A DNA stretch of 64,000 nt from Pontederia crassipes. Taxonomy: Eukaryota > Streptophyta > Magnoliopsida > Commelinales > Pontederiaceae. The stretch is from the NCBI GenBank assembly GCA_030549335.1, contig CM060194.1, positions 67,306,077-67,370,076 on the forward strand, written 5' to 3'. Shown piece after piece: positions 22,187-32,690 of the stretch (position 1 is the stretch's first letter; every line of letters begins with the position of its first letter). Under the pieces are notes generated by a model. It made no database searches. It saw nothing but the letters and a program-made list of their open reading frames with translations, and had not been told where the DNA came from. The position numbers and the translations under genes were made by a program.

Positions 22187-22903
22187 GCGCTGTTTGGATG
22201 GAGATTAAATAGACATGAGATTAAGTCACATATTTCATCATATTATTCATTTTTTTAAGTTTGCAATGGATTATGTCTATTCTTTCTTTTGAAAAGAATA
22301 TAATAATTCATAATTTTTCACTATTTATAAGGTTAAATTTTTTAAAAATATCAACTTTACCTTTATACTTTTTGATAAATAAAATGTGTGTTTGGCTCTA
22401 ACCCAAGGAATATTCCTCTATTCCCTTAGTTAACCCCTAACCAAACGGCGCCTACCTAGGGAACGGATCCGATCCGACCCGATTAAGTTTGGACGGGTCG
22501 GATCGGATTACTCTTTTTTTTGTCATGACCCCACCCAACCCGACCCGGGCCGGATCGGATGGTCGGGGTACATTTTTTCTTTTTTTAATTTTTTTTATTT
22601 GTTTAATATAAAAAGCATTTATTATTATATTTTTAATATAAAATAAAGTATTTTTAAATATAAAAATATTATTTTAAATATCTATACACTTTTCTACATT
22701 TAAAATAATTTATTTTATATTTTTTACTAATTTAAAATGATATAAAATTGTTAAATAAACTTAAAAATTATTTAAAATAAAAAAGAAAAAACCGGATCTA
22801 TCGGGTTGGGTCGCATCAACTCGGGTTAAAATTTTTCGACCTGACCCCGGGTCGGATCGAGTCGACCCGACCACCGGGTCGGATTGCCAAGTGAACACCC
22901 CTA
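22187..22903. mobile_element. Composite MITE pair flanked by an 8-bp duplication
   Basis: An 8-bp direct repeat TCTCTACT (22179-22186 and 22904-22911) flanks 717 bp that the paralogous sites at about 6000 and 34560 lack. Inside are two adjacent elements: one from GCGCTGTTTGGATGG to CCAAACGGCGCC (about 22187-22452), and one from TAGGGAACGGATCCG to GTGAACACCCCTA with many CCGACCCG motifs. An 8-bp target and a TAGGGGTGTTCAC-type end indicate hAT. How the two came to share one duplication is not clear. Confidence 0.6.
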
Positions 22904-22911
22904 TCTCTACT

Positions 22912-23576
22912 AATATTTTTTTTCTGCAGGAGATGTGAATCTTGTGTTTTTTGTCTGAAGAAAGTTTTGTTCTCATATGTTGTGATGAAAACATATCATT
23001 TTCATTAGTTGTCATATGATTATGCCCGCCTAGCTTGTTAGAAAGAATATATTGGTTAATAACAGTTGAAAGGCTGGAAAGTTTTACTGGTATATAATCC
23101 GGCGTTCATGTTCTTGGTCTATATAGATCTTAGTTCATACATATACAACGTGGAGCTATATATGGCAATATTAATTTCAATAAACGAGGGTCCTTTATTT
23201 TCCAAAATTTCGCATTTAAATGAAAGGATGCTGAATTGAAGATTGCTAATAGACCATCATCTACAATTCTAAATATACAATCATATGCATTTATAACACA
23301 ACTCATTATGATGTTTTACATACACCCCATCAATTCAACGGTTCGTCTCCGACAAGGCTACTACATACAAAACCGGATTACCACAAAATTTGGACAATTT
23401 TAATTTGTTATCGTCGAATTAGTTATACATGTTAAAAATAACTTAGTCACGTTCATCGAATAATGAGATAATTCTGTTCATAATCAAATTCATTAGTGAA
23501 CTAAAAAAAATAAAGTAAGTGTTTAAGAATTGTAATGCACTTCTAGATAGATTAGTGCGTGCAGCGCACTTACACG
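22912..23576 (+). repeat. Array unit block upstream of the 23.6-kb solo LTR
   Basis: 23037-23270 matches 32434-32640 after copy 3 (GAATATATTGGTTAATAACA, GTTCATGTT, ACGTGGAGCTAT). 23395-23576 matches 50449-50623 next to the second CACTA (AATTGTAATGCACTTCTAGA). No gene is visible. Confidence 0.65.
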
Positions 23577-23581
23577 ACCCT

Positions 23582-25972
23582 TGTAACATCCCGAAATTCG
23601 ACCCACCACGTGGCGCGATCTCCTCTCGTGCGTTATCCTATTCTTATCTTTACTTTGACTCTTTTGTTGACCTAGATGATCAAGGATAGTGACACATAAG
23701 CAGAAGACTTATCAATAAATTAATATAACAATAGGGGAAGAATGCGAAAGCAAAAATGATTAAAATACATCAAACTGTCTTGATAAGGAACATAGTGCGG
23801 AAGCAAAAGATAACATTCCATAGACTCATGTATGAGTGCTAAACATAAAAACGATGACGGTTGACCATGACATGTTAAGACCCATCCGAGTAGATATGCC
23901 ACTTAGTATAACGGATAAACATATGACTCATACTAGACGTAATCATGACCATATGCACATGCCACCCAGAGTGAAACTGCCGCGCATACACCATCACATC
24001 ATGAGCAGCCATCATGTACTTGTGGGGATCACACAGAGGAACAAGCTCAACCGTTAGCATAAAGCTAAGTGTGAGTTCGTATAAATCATAAATCAGTTTT
24101 GTCAGAATAAGCATAATAAATTGAAATGTGAAAATGAGTCATATAGTAGAGAGCATAATACGGTTCCTGTCTCTCTTTTCATTGTCATTTCCTTCTTTCG
24201 TTCATTCATTTGTTCATTTTCTCTTTTCATTCTTTCTTATTTCTTTTCATCTCCTTTCTTTTATTTCATTTCCATTCCATTGGAAGAGCTCTTCAGACTT
24301 TTAGGAGAATACCATTGCCTGTACTTGTAGTGCTATTATCTAGACCATCATAGGTCAGTGGGTGATCAGTGTCATAGTCAGCCCCGTTGAGCTGGGATGA
24401 CCTCGTGCCAAGAGGAAACATCCATAAATGAGAACTCCCATCTAGATAGAACAAATGGTAATCTATGAGGAAGTACTTTGCTTATGGCTCGTTTAACTTC
24501 CATTATCATAATGGATCTTTCTTTCAATCCAAAGATCGATCAAGGTCGTACGGAGCACAGCTTCGAATCACGTGGATCCATCTTCCAATCCGTAGGTTGG
24601 TCAAGGCCATATGGAGCAAAAACTCCGAATCATTATTTGAGTTCTTTCTTTTCTTTAACTAATCAAGTGGACAGAAGCTTAAAATTCAGAGGGTTTGATT
24701 AATGTCGAATTCTCCTGTCCATGTAACGGATGCTCGAAAGTCAAACGGTTGTCCGTCATAGTTCTTTTTAGCGGACGTCCAACGAGGGAGAGGACGACCA
24801 TTTATCATTTCAATGATGTCATAATCAAGTTTGGCATTTCATTCTTTTCGTTCAGTTTGATAGAAGTTAAACATGGTTCTGTTGAGGACAATTAACTTTC
24901 TATAAAGATCAGATATCAATTCCGTCAATAGAGGTTCGTAAATCATATAATTTACATTCTGTTGGTCAGTACTCGGACCGAGTACAGGTGAATCCGGGCC
25001 AAGTTTCTGATGGAATCAGCCTCGGAAAGTCCGAGTGAAAACCCGGGCCTAGTTAGGGTTATACCCGGGCCGAGTTGAATACGTGATCGGATCGGGAAGG
25101 TCAATCCGCCCGATCGTCTGCTCCGATTGATAACCGAGTCGGGTCAGGCAAAGCCCGGACCGGGACACTGGTGTGATCCGAGCTCCAATCGATCGTTAAT
25201 GGTGGATCCGGGCCGAGTTGGTGGAAAGTCAATCCGGAGTGGTCTGATCCGGGCCATGTTGAGGGTAACTCGGGCCGGGTTATGTATTCACAGAAAAACT
25301 GCGCGAGTCCGCCAATTTCGATCATTTCATTTCTTCTACAATTCGAAGAAGTCCTACGTCGATAGCATGGGTTTGTAAGCATAATTAGGTATTATAGGAT
25401 AATCTAAACTATGAGACAACAATCACCATCATGTAAAGGTCTAAGTAATTCGAGACGACAGATAAATAGTTTCAAGTGATTCGCAGGAATGAAAGATCGA
25501 TCATTTCAGAGATTATAACTTCGTCTCTTAGTCATGAATTCTATTTCGGATTCGGTCCTAAGCATGCAAAAATGTTCAGCAACTTAACCTATGAGATAGA
25601 TCCCGAAATCATACTTTAATGCCTATGAAGTTGCGGTTCGTCCCCGCGATGTACGTCCTCGGTCATCAGCTACTACCCGCTGCTATTTTCGACGTCGTCA
25701 GTGCCAAAAATCGTTGCCGGAGTGCCTCCTCTGCTGCTGCCCGTGCGCGTCATCGAAGGGAGATCAGAGAGCGAGCGAGTGAGGGACGAGAGGGAAAACG
25801 TAAGAAGGAGAGAGAGCAGGGAGTTTTATGGTGATGCATGTGTCCCTGGCTCTCCCCATGTCGTGAACTGCTGGCCATTGAAGAGGGGAGAGGAGTGGAG
25901 AGCAGGTGAAGAAGAGAAAGAGGAAAGGCTCGGCCGTGCCTCTTCATTTTTTTTAACAGAGAGACGTTACTG
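23582..25972. mobile_element. Probable solo LTR, about 2.4 kb
   Basis: Starts TGTAACATCCCGAAATTCG and is flanked by ACCCT (23577-23581) and CCCCT (25973-25977). The paralogous sequence at 58631-58645 joins the two flanks directly, so the whole segment is one insertion. The size and the TGTAACATCCC terminus are common for solo LTRs of Ty3-type elements in plants (family knowledge). No protein-coding region is present. Reading frames at 25101-25382 and 25619-25994 are incidental. Boundaries are good to a few bases. Confidence 0.65.
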
Positions 25973-25983
25973 CCCCTGTGTAT

Positions 25984-26221
25984 TCAAAATATGAATCATG
26001 AACACACGCAAGTCCAAATATTAGATGTACGGATCGTGTATATAAATATGCTACATATTTTTTTCTCATAAATTAATATACAATTATTTTACTTAGCTGA
26101 TTCAAAATATGAATCATGAACACACGCAAGTCCAAATATTAGATGTACGGATCGTGTGTATAAATACGCTACATATTTTTTTCTCATAAATTAATATACA
26201 ATTATTTTACTTAGCTGATTA
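25984..26221 (+). repeat. Tandem duplication, period 118 bp
   Basis: The stretch ATGAATCATGAACACACG..ATTAGATGTACGGATCGTGT..ACTTAGCTGATT appears twice, at about 25984 and 26102, nearly identical. The paralogue at 58640-58760 has one unit, so the duplication arose here recently. Confidence 0.9.
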
Positions 26222-26750
26222 AAAAAAAATAATGTTTTACAGTCATTCTACCTCTTTAGGCTAAAATAATTTATTTTCAGAAAATTATACAAGAACTAGA
26301 AAAAAACATTATTACAAAAAGATCCATATATTACCATATATACGGCCCTAGAGTTATGATATATTTTTTTTCGATCAGAAATTGCATGGATCGATAACGA
26401 AGGGTATTTGCATGTCAACGTCGCGGAGCTTTTCTTAGGAATCACCTGCATATGTCGACGACCATCTCAAATTAAATATCTGTGAGGAAATTTGAGATGG
26501 ATACGCAAAGCATTGCCTACTTACGTACCCAATTCATTGACTAATCGAATAAATCTGGTACCGAGGAAACTTAGCTTGACTATGAGCGATATCAACCCCT
26601 AATTATACTAAGACAGCATGGACAGCTATAAATTACAAATTACAGTGAGAATCATCAATTCTTTTATCCAATTTTCATTTAGTGTCATGACTCATAAGCT
26701 AGCTTAAGTTTTGGTTTGGGTAGTTTTGGAGTCTTGATTACGATGTAAAT

Positions 26751-26753
<3 letters not shown>

Positions 26754-26802
<49 letters not shown>
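26754..26802. repeat. (TA)n microsatellite
   Basis: About 24 TA units, seen directly. The paralogous position near 59250 lacks the run, so it expanded after duplication. Confidence 0.95.
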
Positions 26803-26804
<2 letters not shown>

Positions 26805-27176
26805 GCATTAAGAAATTTTAGGAAACGGGGTTTTCTTCATTCAACTTTAATTTGGAAAAAAATTACTTTGAGATAAATGGAAATGACTCCTACTTCAGTT
26901 GAAGCACAATCTTAATAAGAACACAATATTAAATTTTAATGCAAAGACTTGATATTGCTGCCCAATAAAATTACAAACTTATCCTGCTTACCAATAAAAA
27001 CCGCAAGTGTTGCTATCTATCCTCTAATTGTTCCTAGGTCAAGTCGTTAATTAATTTATTCCACTAATCACACACAGACAGATATATATATACACATTTG
27101 ATTCAGATCCCCATGTTAATTACGACCTCTCAGTCTCTCTCACACACACAGATCCCCATGTTAATTACGACATCTC

Positions 27177-27193
27177 AGTCTCTCTCTCTCTCT

Positions 27194-27243
<50 letters not shown>
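27177..27243. repeat. Compound (CT)n(CA)n(TA)n microsatellite
   Basis: CT, then CA, then about 18 TA units, next to the left end of the GC-rich inserted element. Confidence 0.95.
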
Positions 27244-27245
<2 letters not shown>

Positions 27246-27259
27246 TTATATATACATAT

Positions 27260-28227
27260 GAGGATTTAATGGATATCCTACTACCTTAAGTAGGTAGGAG
27301 TATCCGACCTTATTTGCTTGTCGTTGGATCAGACATCGACGACAGATGAAATCTTGCGCGGTTGGATGAAGGTTTATGTCTGGTTCGGTTGTTGAATCGA
27401 TTCTACCTGTTCAACGTTCGGCTATTGCGTCTTCCTTCGCCGCCCACCTTTCCATCGTGCCCTAGCCATTGTCGTTTGACCTCTCCTCTCCCCTATTGAC
27501 CTTGCCGTCGTCCTTCCGACCTCTCCGCCGCTGCCCAGCTGACATCGTCGTGCCATCCTTTCGACATCGCACGCTGCTGCCGAGCTGACCTCGCCACCGT
27601 CCATCTGGCAGGTGGCGAGGGCGACGACAATAGTGGCGAGCGAGGTCGATGGCGGCGACGAGCAGGCAAGCGGTGACGACGAGCAGCGACGAACAGGCGA
27701 GCAAGCGATGCGACGAGCAGGCAAGTGGCAAGTGGCGGCGATGAGCAGGTGAGCGACGACTATCAGGGATAGCGATGACGAGCACGTGAGTGAGGGTGAT
27801 GAACATACGAGCAGGCGATGGAGACAACGAGTAGGCGAGAGTCAAAGGTGAGTAGGGGAGCGGCACACATGCAACGACCAGGAGAGCGGCGAACCAGACG
27901 AGCAAGCGATGAACGACGACGAACCAGACGAGCAGGCGACGAAGACGATGAGCATGTGAGAGTCGGCAATGAGCATGGGAGTGGCAAGCAGGCGACGATA
28001 AGGTGAGCCGCATCGTTGAAGCAGACGAGAAGTCGAGCGGCGACGACAAACCAGACGAACAAGCAAAACTTTGTTTGTACCGAAGGATGTGAACCGCTCG
28101 TGTGCAAACAAGGCCGACCACTTTTGAACCGCCCTTAACATGATCTGTTATTAATTTGCCATCCGACGGCTGTCGTGATAGGTAGGACCATCCTACCCAT
28201 TCAGATGGTAGGACGCCTATTAAACTC
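27260..28227. mobile_element. GC-rich terminal-inverted-repeat element beside TA repeats
   Basis: The left end GGATTTAATGGATATCCTAC and the right end, reversed, AGTTTAATAGGCGTCCTACC are imperfect inverted repeats of about 45 bp, both continuing into GGTAGGA..CC. The interior is GC-rich with CGACGAGCAGGC-type triplets. The minus-strand frame of 271 residues at 27462-28277 runs through this repeat and out past the element, so it is not a gene. TA/CT repeats on both sides hide any target duplication. The TTTAATGG end and GC-rich core resemble the element at 8675-9577. Confidence 0.55.
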
Positions 28228-28640
28228 TCTCTCTCTCTATGTATATATATAGAGAGAGGCTCCTTCCTACGCAACAAGGTGGTTCACCTCCGGTTAATTA
28301 AGAAACGAAGCCCTCTGCGGTTCATGGTTTCACCTCCTACTAATACATCGAAAAGATTTTGCTTCCAAACATTTCTTCTCACTGAAGTGATTTTGCTTCG
28401 AAAATTTGGTGGTCAAACTAATTTGATCATAATGAACTTTTTGTGTGTTTGGAAGGACTAATAGGAATAAACTAGTTCTGTTCTTAGTATAGTTCTCATG
28501 TTCAAATTGGATGAACCAATTAGAATTAGGCTGGTTTGCTCTAATTCTAGCAGCCAAGCTAATTTTCATTCCCAATAAAAAGAATAAAACAATTTGTTTG
28601 TATATATATTTTTTATTTTTCTATGGTGGTGGCAGGGTGG
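28228..28640. other. Unassigned spacer upstream of copy 3
   Basis: No paralogue in the window and no element ends recognised. The short reading frames at 28279-28461 and 28330-28575 have no supporting feature. Confidence 0.4.
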
Positions 28641-28934
28641 GGTACGTAAGTTCTTTGGCACCACGTGTTGACGTTTTGATTGCATGGAAGAAGTCGCTAT
28701 GCAAATTCATTTCCATCAATTCATGTACGTACACGCAATTAAGTTATCTTTCTTCTCACTAAATCATATACTTAAATTAAACAATTTAATTAATGATGCT
28801 AAATCTAAAGTCCAAGTCGGATATTAATTAACTTATGCCACAAGTTTCTGAGAACCCATGCATGCATATAAACAATAAGTAGCTAACAGGTGACGACCTC
28901 AGCTCGAGGTAAAGCAGCTAACCGTGCATGAAAC
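28641..28934 (+). promoter_or_regulatory. Promoter region of gene copy 3
   Basis: Collinear with the copy 1 and copy 4 upstream blocks (TTGGCACCA, AAGTCCAAGTCGGATATTAA, CACAAGTTTCTGAG). TATAAA at 28867-28872 is fused to CATGCATGCA, a full RY motif. It now drives a dead gene. Confidence 0.6.
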
Positions 28935-30109
28935 AGGGCAAGATGGCTGCTTGCTACTGTCGGCAACGCCTACGGAGCCAATTCAGCTGTGCAGGCGTCC
29001 GGAGCGCTCTTCATGCTCTTCGCAGTTCTCGCTAGGGCTGAGCACAGACCGGGCCGGTCGACTCGGCCCGGCCCGACCCGGAAAATTAGAAAAATAACTC
29101 GGTCCGAATTTAATCTGGGTCGGGTCCGGGTCCAAATATTGAAAAACCCGCCGGTATCGAGTCAGGACCGGGTTCAGGGTCCAAATATCCGACCCGAACC
29201 CGGCCCGGATTAATTATATATAAACCCATCTCACCGCATTGCATATTCATTTCACACCGTCTTCTTCTCTCTCTCATCTCTCTCCGTCTCTCACCCTCTC
29301 CGGCTCTCGCTCTCCGGCTCTCCCTCTCTCTCTCTGTCTGTCACGGCGGCGACGGCGGCGGCGACTCCGACCACCCTCCCCTCTCCTGACTCCCTTTCTC
29401 TCTCCCGAGATCCGGCACATGGCGGCGCCTGGCGGCCGTCAAGCGCCGGATCGCGGCACTTGGCGGCCGGATCGCGGCACTTGGCGGCCGGATCGGCCGT
29501 CAGACGCCAGATCCCGACGCCTGGCGACCGGATCCAGCCGCCATGTGCTGGATCCCGGCGCCTAGTGGTTGATCGCGACGCCTGGCGGCCGGATCGGCCG
29601 TCAAGGCGCCGGATTGCAGCGCCTAGCGGCCGGATCGGCCGTCAGGCGCCAGATCGGATCCCAGCGCCTAGTGCCCGGATCGGTCGTTAGGCGCCAGATC
29701 TGACCATTGGCGGCCGATCCGGCTGCTAGGCCCTCCCCCTCGTCCCCTCGGTCCCAAAGCGATTCTCGACCGCCAAAACTATTCCCGGACGCAAAACCTG
29801 ACCAATTCCCGGATTGTCGGGTCTGACCCGATACCGAACCCGGCCGGGTTCGAGTCCGATACCGGGTCGAAAAATTTTGGACCCAGCGTAATTCGGGTCG
29901 GGACCGGGTCCGCGTAGACCCGGACCCGGTCCCGATTTTTCTCAGGCCTAGTTTTCACGACCATCTCTATCTCAGCGGCGGTTGTCTTCAACTGTGGACA
30001 CAGCGGTAAGACAAAGCGCGGCTACGGCTACGGCGGTGGCGGAGGTTGCGGTGGCGTCGGCGGGGGTTGTGGCGGTGGCGGTGGCGGTGGGGGTGGCGGT
30101 GGATGTTAA
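28935..30109 (+). pseudogene. Glycine-rich membrane protein gene, copy 3, disrupted
   Basis: Both halves of the gene are recognisable. 28935-29032 matches the start of copy 1 up to the middle of the membrane segment, but the start ATG reads AGG and the remaining ATGs are out of frame. A 918-bp hAT element (29033-29950) then interrupts the coding sequence. The second half resumes with ACCATCTCTATCTCAGCGG and encodes the end of the membrane segment, NCGHSGKTKRGYGYGG and a Gly tail with two internal Cys and a final Cys before TAA at 30107. The tail is otherwise open, so the loss is recent compared with the array. The downstream block matches copies 1 and 4. Confidence 0.8.
29033..29950. mobile_element. 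Non-autonomous hAT element inside gene copy 3
   Basis: Ends TAGGGCTGAG and CTCAGGCCTA are inverted repeats with one mismatch. The flanking 8-mers GTTCTCGC (29025-29032) and GTTTTCAC (29951-29958) differ by two C-to-T-type changes and correspond to one GTTCTCGC in copy 1, which gives an 8-bp duplication typical of hAT. Subterminal regions carry repeated GGGTCGGGTCCGGGTC motifs. The core at about 29410-29720 is a GC-rich array of GGCGGCCGGATCG-like units. No transposase; the reading frames at 29239-29690 are by-products of the array. Confidence 0.8.
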
Positions 30110-30309
30110 AAGGGTTGGCTAGCTATCGGTATGATCATTTAAGTCTTTGGACGAATTATACATTTGTATGCGTGGTACTGTTTTTCCTTTACGTTTGTTT
30201 CACTTTTCTGATCCGAATAGACAGCGCACATAATTATTAAAGACGACGTTCTCTACAATTTATTGAAGGTTTAATTGTTATTTTTTCTGTTTATGTGCTT
30301 TTTCAAAAA
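30110..30309 (+). other. 3' UTR-like block, copy 3
   Basis: Matches the sequence after the stop of copies 1 and 4 (TTGGCTAGCTATCGGTATGA, GTGGTACTGTTTTTCCTTTA, GACGTTCTCTACAATTTATT) and is then cut off by the CACTA-like fragment. Confidence 0.6.
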
Positions 30310-31450
30310 GTTCCGGCGGTCTAGCTTCCGACAGTGGCAACCGTTACAACGAATTTTTATAATATAAAAAAATTCACCCGTCGCCAGCTGCCAATCCGGC
30401 CGACTGCCTAATGTCGCGGGCGGGTGGCCGCATCAATCAAATCTGCTGCAGGCGGGCCGGATATGATCCGACCGCCACGGCCGAATCCGATCCGACTATC
30501 CACGTCCAGATAGACCACAGGCGGCAGATCCGACCGCCAGGCGGTCAGATCCGGCCGCGGGCGCTAGATTCGATTGCCGGCGGCCAGATCCGGGCGCAGG
30601 CGCCAAAGTGGCGGCCAATCGGAGAGGAGATGAAGATAGAGGGAGAGAGGGCCGGAGGCGGAGCCAGAGGAAGACGAAGCTCGAGAGAGAGAGGGACGCC
30701 GGTGGGTCATCGTCCGGACGAAAGTCATCGCACCGATCGCGGTAGGTGAGGGAGCGAGAGGAGAGAGGGAAATAGGTTGAGAGAGGAGTGAAGTCGTATG
30801 TAATATATAGCGGAAAAATGAAAGAAAATAGCGGGAGAGGGGAAAAGAAAGAAAAAGCAGCAGGGGATTTTTTTTTAATTACCGACGGCTAAGGCCATCG
30901 GAACTTGCGACGGAGAATGATCCGTTGGAAGTTTTGACGGTCCTGACTGTCGAAAATATATATATATATATATGATTATAATATTTAATTATTTTTTAAT
31001 TATTTACGGTCCAGACCATCGAAACTTTCGACGGTATGAATTATCGATAATTATAATAATAAAATACTACCTATATTATATATTATGATATATAAGATTA
31101 TAATATTTAATTATTTTTAGAATTACCGACAGTCCGAATCGTCTGAACTTACGACGGTCCGAATTGTCGGTAATTATAATAATAAAATACTAACTACATC
31201 ATATATTATGATATACAAAATTATAATATTTAATTAATTTTATGATTACCGACGGTATGAACTGTCCGAACTTATGACGGTCCGAATTGTCCTTAATTAT
31301 AATCATAAAATACCGACTACATCATATATTCTGACATATAAAATTATAATATCTAATTATTTTTACGATTATCGATGGTCCGGACCGTCTGAACTTGCGA
31401 CAAAAAGAAAGCCGTCGAAAATTTTGACGTTCCAAACAGTTAGAAAATAA
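30310..31450. mobile_element. CACTA-like remnant with tandem repeats
   Basis: A GC-rich part (30370-30740, GATCCGACCGCC-like repeats as in the 5' regions of the two CACTA elements) is followed by four tandem units of about 123 bp (30950-31440). Each unit contains a GACGGTCCGAATTGTCGG-type dyad and ATTATAATATTTAATTA. The dyads resemble CACTA subterminal repeats. No CACT terminus was found and the paralogous host sequence is partly missing, so the element is deleted at its ends. Confidence 0.5.
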
Positions 31451-32690
31451 AATAATAGTATAAGACCATACTAATTTAATAACATGGCTTCAAGTGCTAA
31501 ATTTCGTCTTAAAGGATGAGAATCAATCAAAAATAAAAATATTAATTTGAGTATAGTTTATTATTTCAGTTTGAAGACTATAAACGTAACCATATTGCTA
31601 AAAAATCAAAATCTCACAATGAATTTAGTTGAGGCATACACAGTAGTTTATCCTGTCACAATAGTCATGACGATGAAATCAGTCCGAAAAACAGTCATGA
31701 GGATGATCCAACAGCTTGTGTTATTTCTATCACTCCAAAACCGAAAGAGGATTCTTTGCAAACGAATGATCATATTGTTTTTTTATTTAATTAAATAGGA
31801 TATTAAATTATAACTTCATTTCAGCTCGTGTTAATACTTTTTGTTTAGTTAAGTCTCTAGTTCAAATTTATAAGACGTGTTTCTTTTTGGTTAAATGTCG
31901 TCGTATATACCGTGGTGAAGATTTGATTAGACCTAACAGCTTGTCTGTATTGCGGCGAGAAAAAAAAAAGCAGTTGCAAATTGCACGATTATTGGAAAGC
32001 AAACCAATAAGTTCTATTTTTGGCCAATATTAAGATCATAAACACAAATATCTCACTTAAAAGTTAATACATCCGATATATTAAAACAGAAACTCATATT
32101 ATAGATGTAGAGTAATCTCGTCCATTTTTTGAGATGAAATCAAAATCCCAGTTCATCCGAGAAATATAGGATTCTTTTTTATTTTTTAAGTTAGTTCGAA
32201 AAAAAAGACCTTACAGATAAACAATTACTGTCGAATGATCCTTTTTTTATTTCTAAATTATTGATAAAGGAATTGAAAAGCAGTTCAACCAATGTCGCAT
32301 TCAAGACGTGAATGTGCCTTGGCCCCTCAACTTTTTGTTAAGAATGTGCATATTATATAATAATGATTTTCACATATCTATATATGTTAATGAAGGCCCG
32401 AGTCACATAGATTATGTCAATGAATTTTCTTACCTTGTTAGAAGGAATATATTGGTTAATAACAGCTGAAGGGCTGGAAAATTTACTGGTATCAAATCCG
32501 CTGTTCATGTTGTTGATCTTAGTTCATACGACGTGGAGCTATGTTTGACAATATTAGTTTCAATAAATGAGTGTCCTCTATTTCCAATTTTTTACATGTA
32601 AATGAGAGGACGCTGAGTTGAAGACAGCTAATAGACCATAAAAGTTCCTCCGTCAAAACACAATTCTAATCTAAAATCATATAATTTAAA
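31451..32690 (+). repeat. Downstream block of copy 3
   Basis: Collinear with the blocks after copies 1, 2 and 4 (CATGGCTTCAAGTGC, AGTCATGACGATGAAATCAG, TTGCAAATTGCACGATT, GACGTGAATGTGCCTTGG). Its second part matches 23037-23270. It keeps the empty site of the 1.3-kb inverted-repeat element found in copy 2. No gene. Confidence 0.65.

Larger units (their letters stand above)
25978..27180 (+). promoter_or_regulatory. Orphan upstream block, paralogous to the copy 5 promoter
   Basis: This matches 58636-59575 in order: AATCATGAACACAC, TTGCATGTCAACGTCGCGGA, GATACGCAAAGCATTGC, GTGAGAATCATCAATTC, CTACTTCAGTTGAAGCACAA, GATCCCCATGTTAATTACGA. In the copy 5 unit, the gene starts about 65 bp after this block. 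Here no gene follows: a microsatellite and a GC-rich inserted element (27260-28227) take its place. A lost or never-copied gene is the likely explanation. Confidence 0.6.

Noticed and set aside
27462-28277. 271-residue minus-strand open frame, the longest in the window
   Set aside because: It runs through the GC-rich triplet repeats of an inserted element and past its border, has low-complexity Ser/Arg/Leu content and no recognisable domain.
29239-29690. Frames within the hAT element of gene copy 3
   Set aside because: They follow GC-rich tandem units of the element; no transposase motif.
30950-31440. Regular repeats considered as a CRISPR-like array
   Set aside because: The whole 123-bp unit is repeated, with no constant-repeat and variable-spacer structure, and the genome is a plant.
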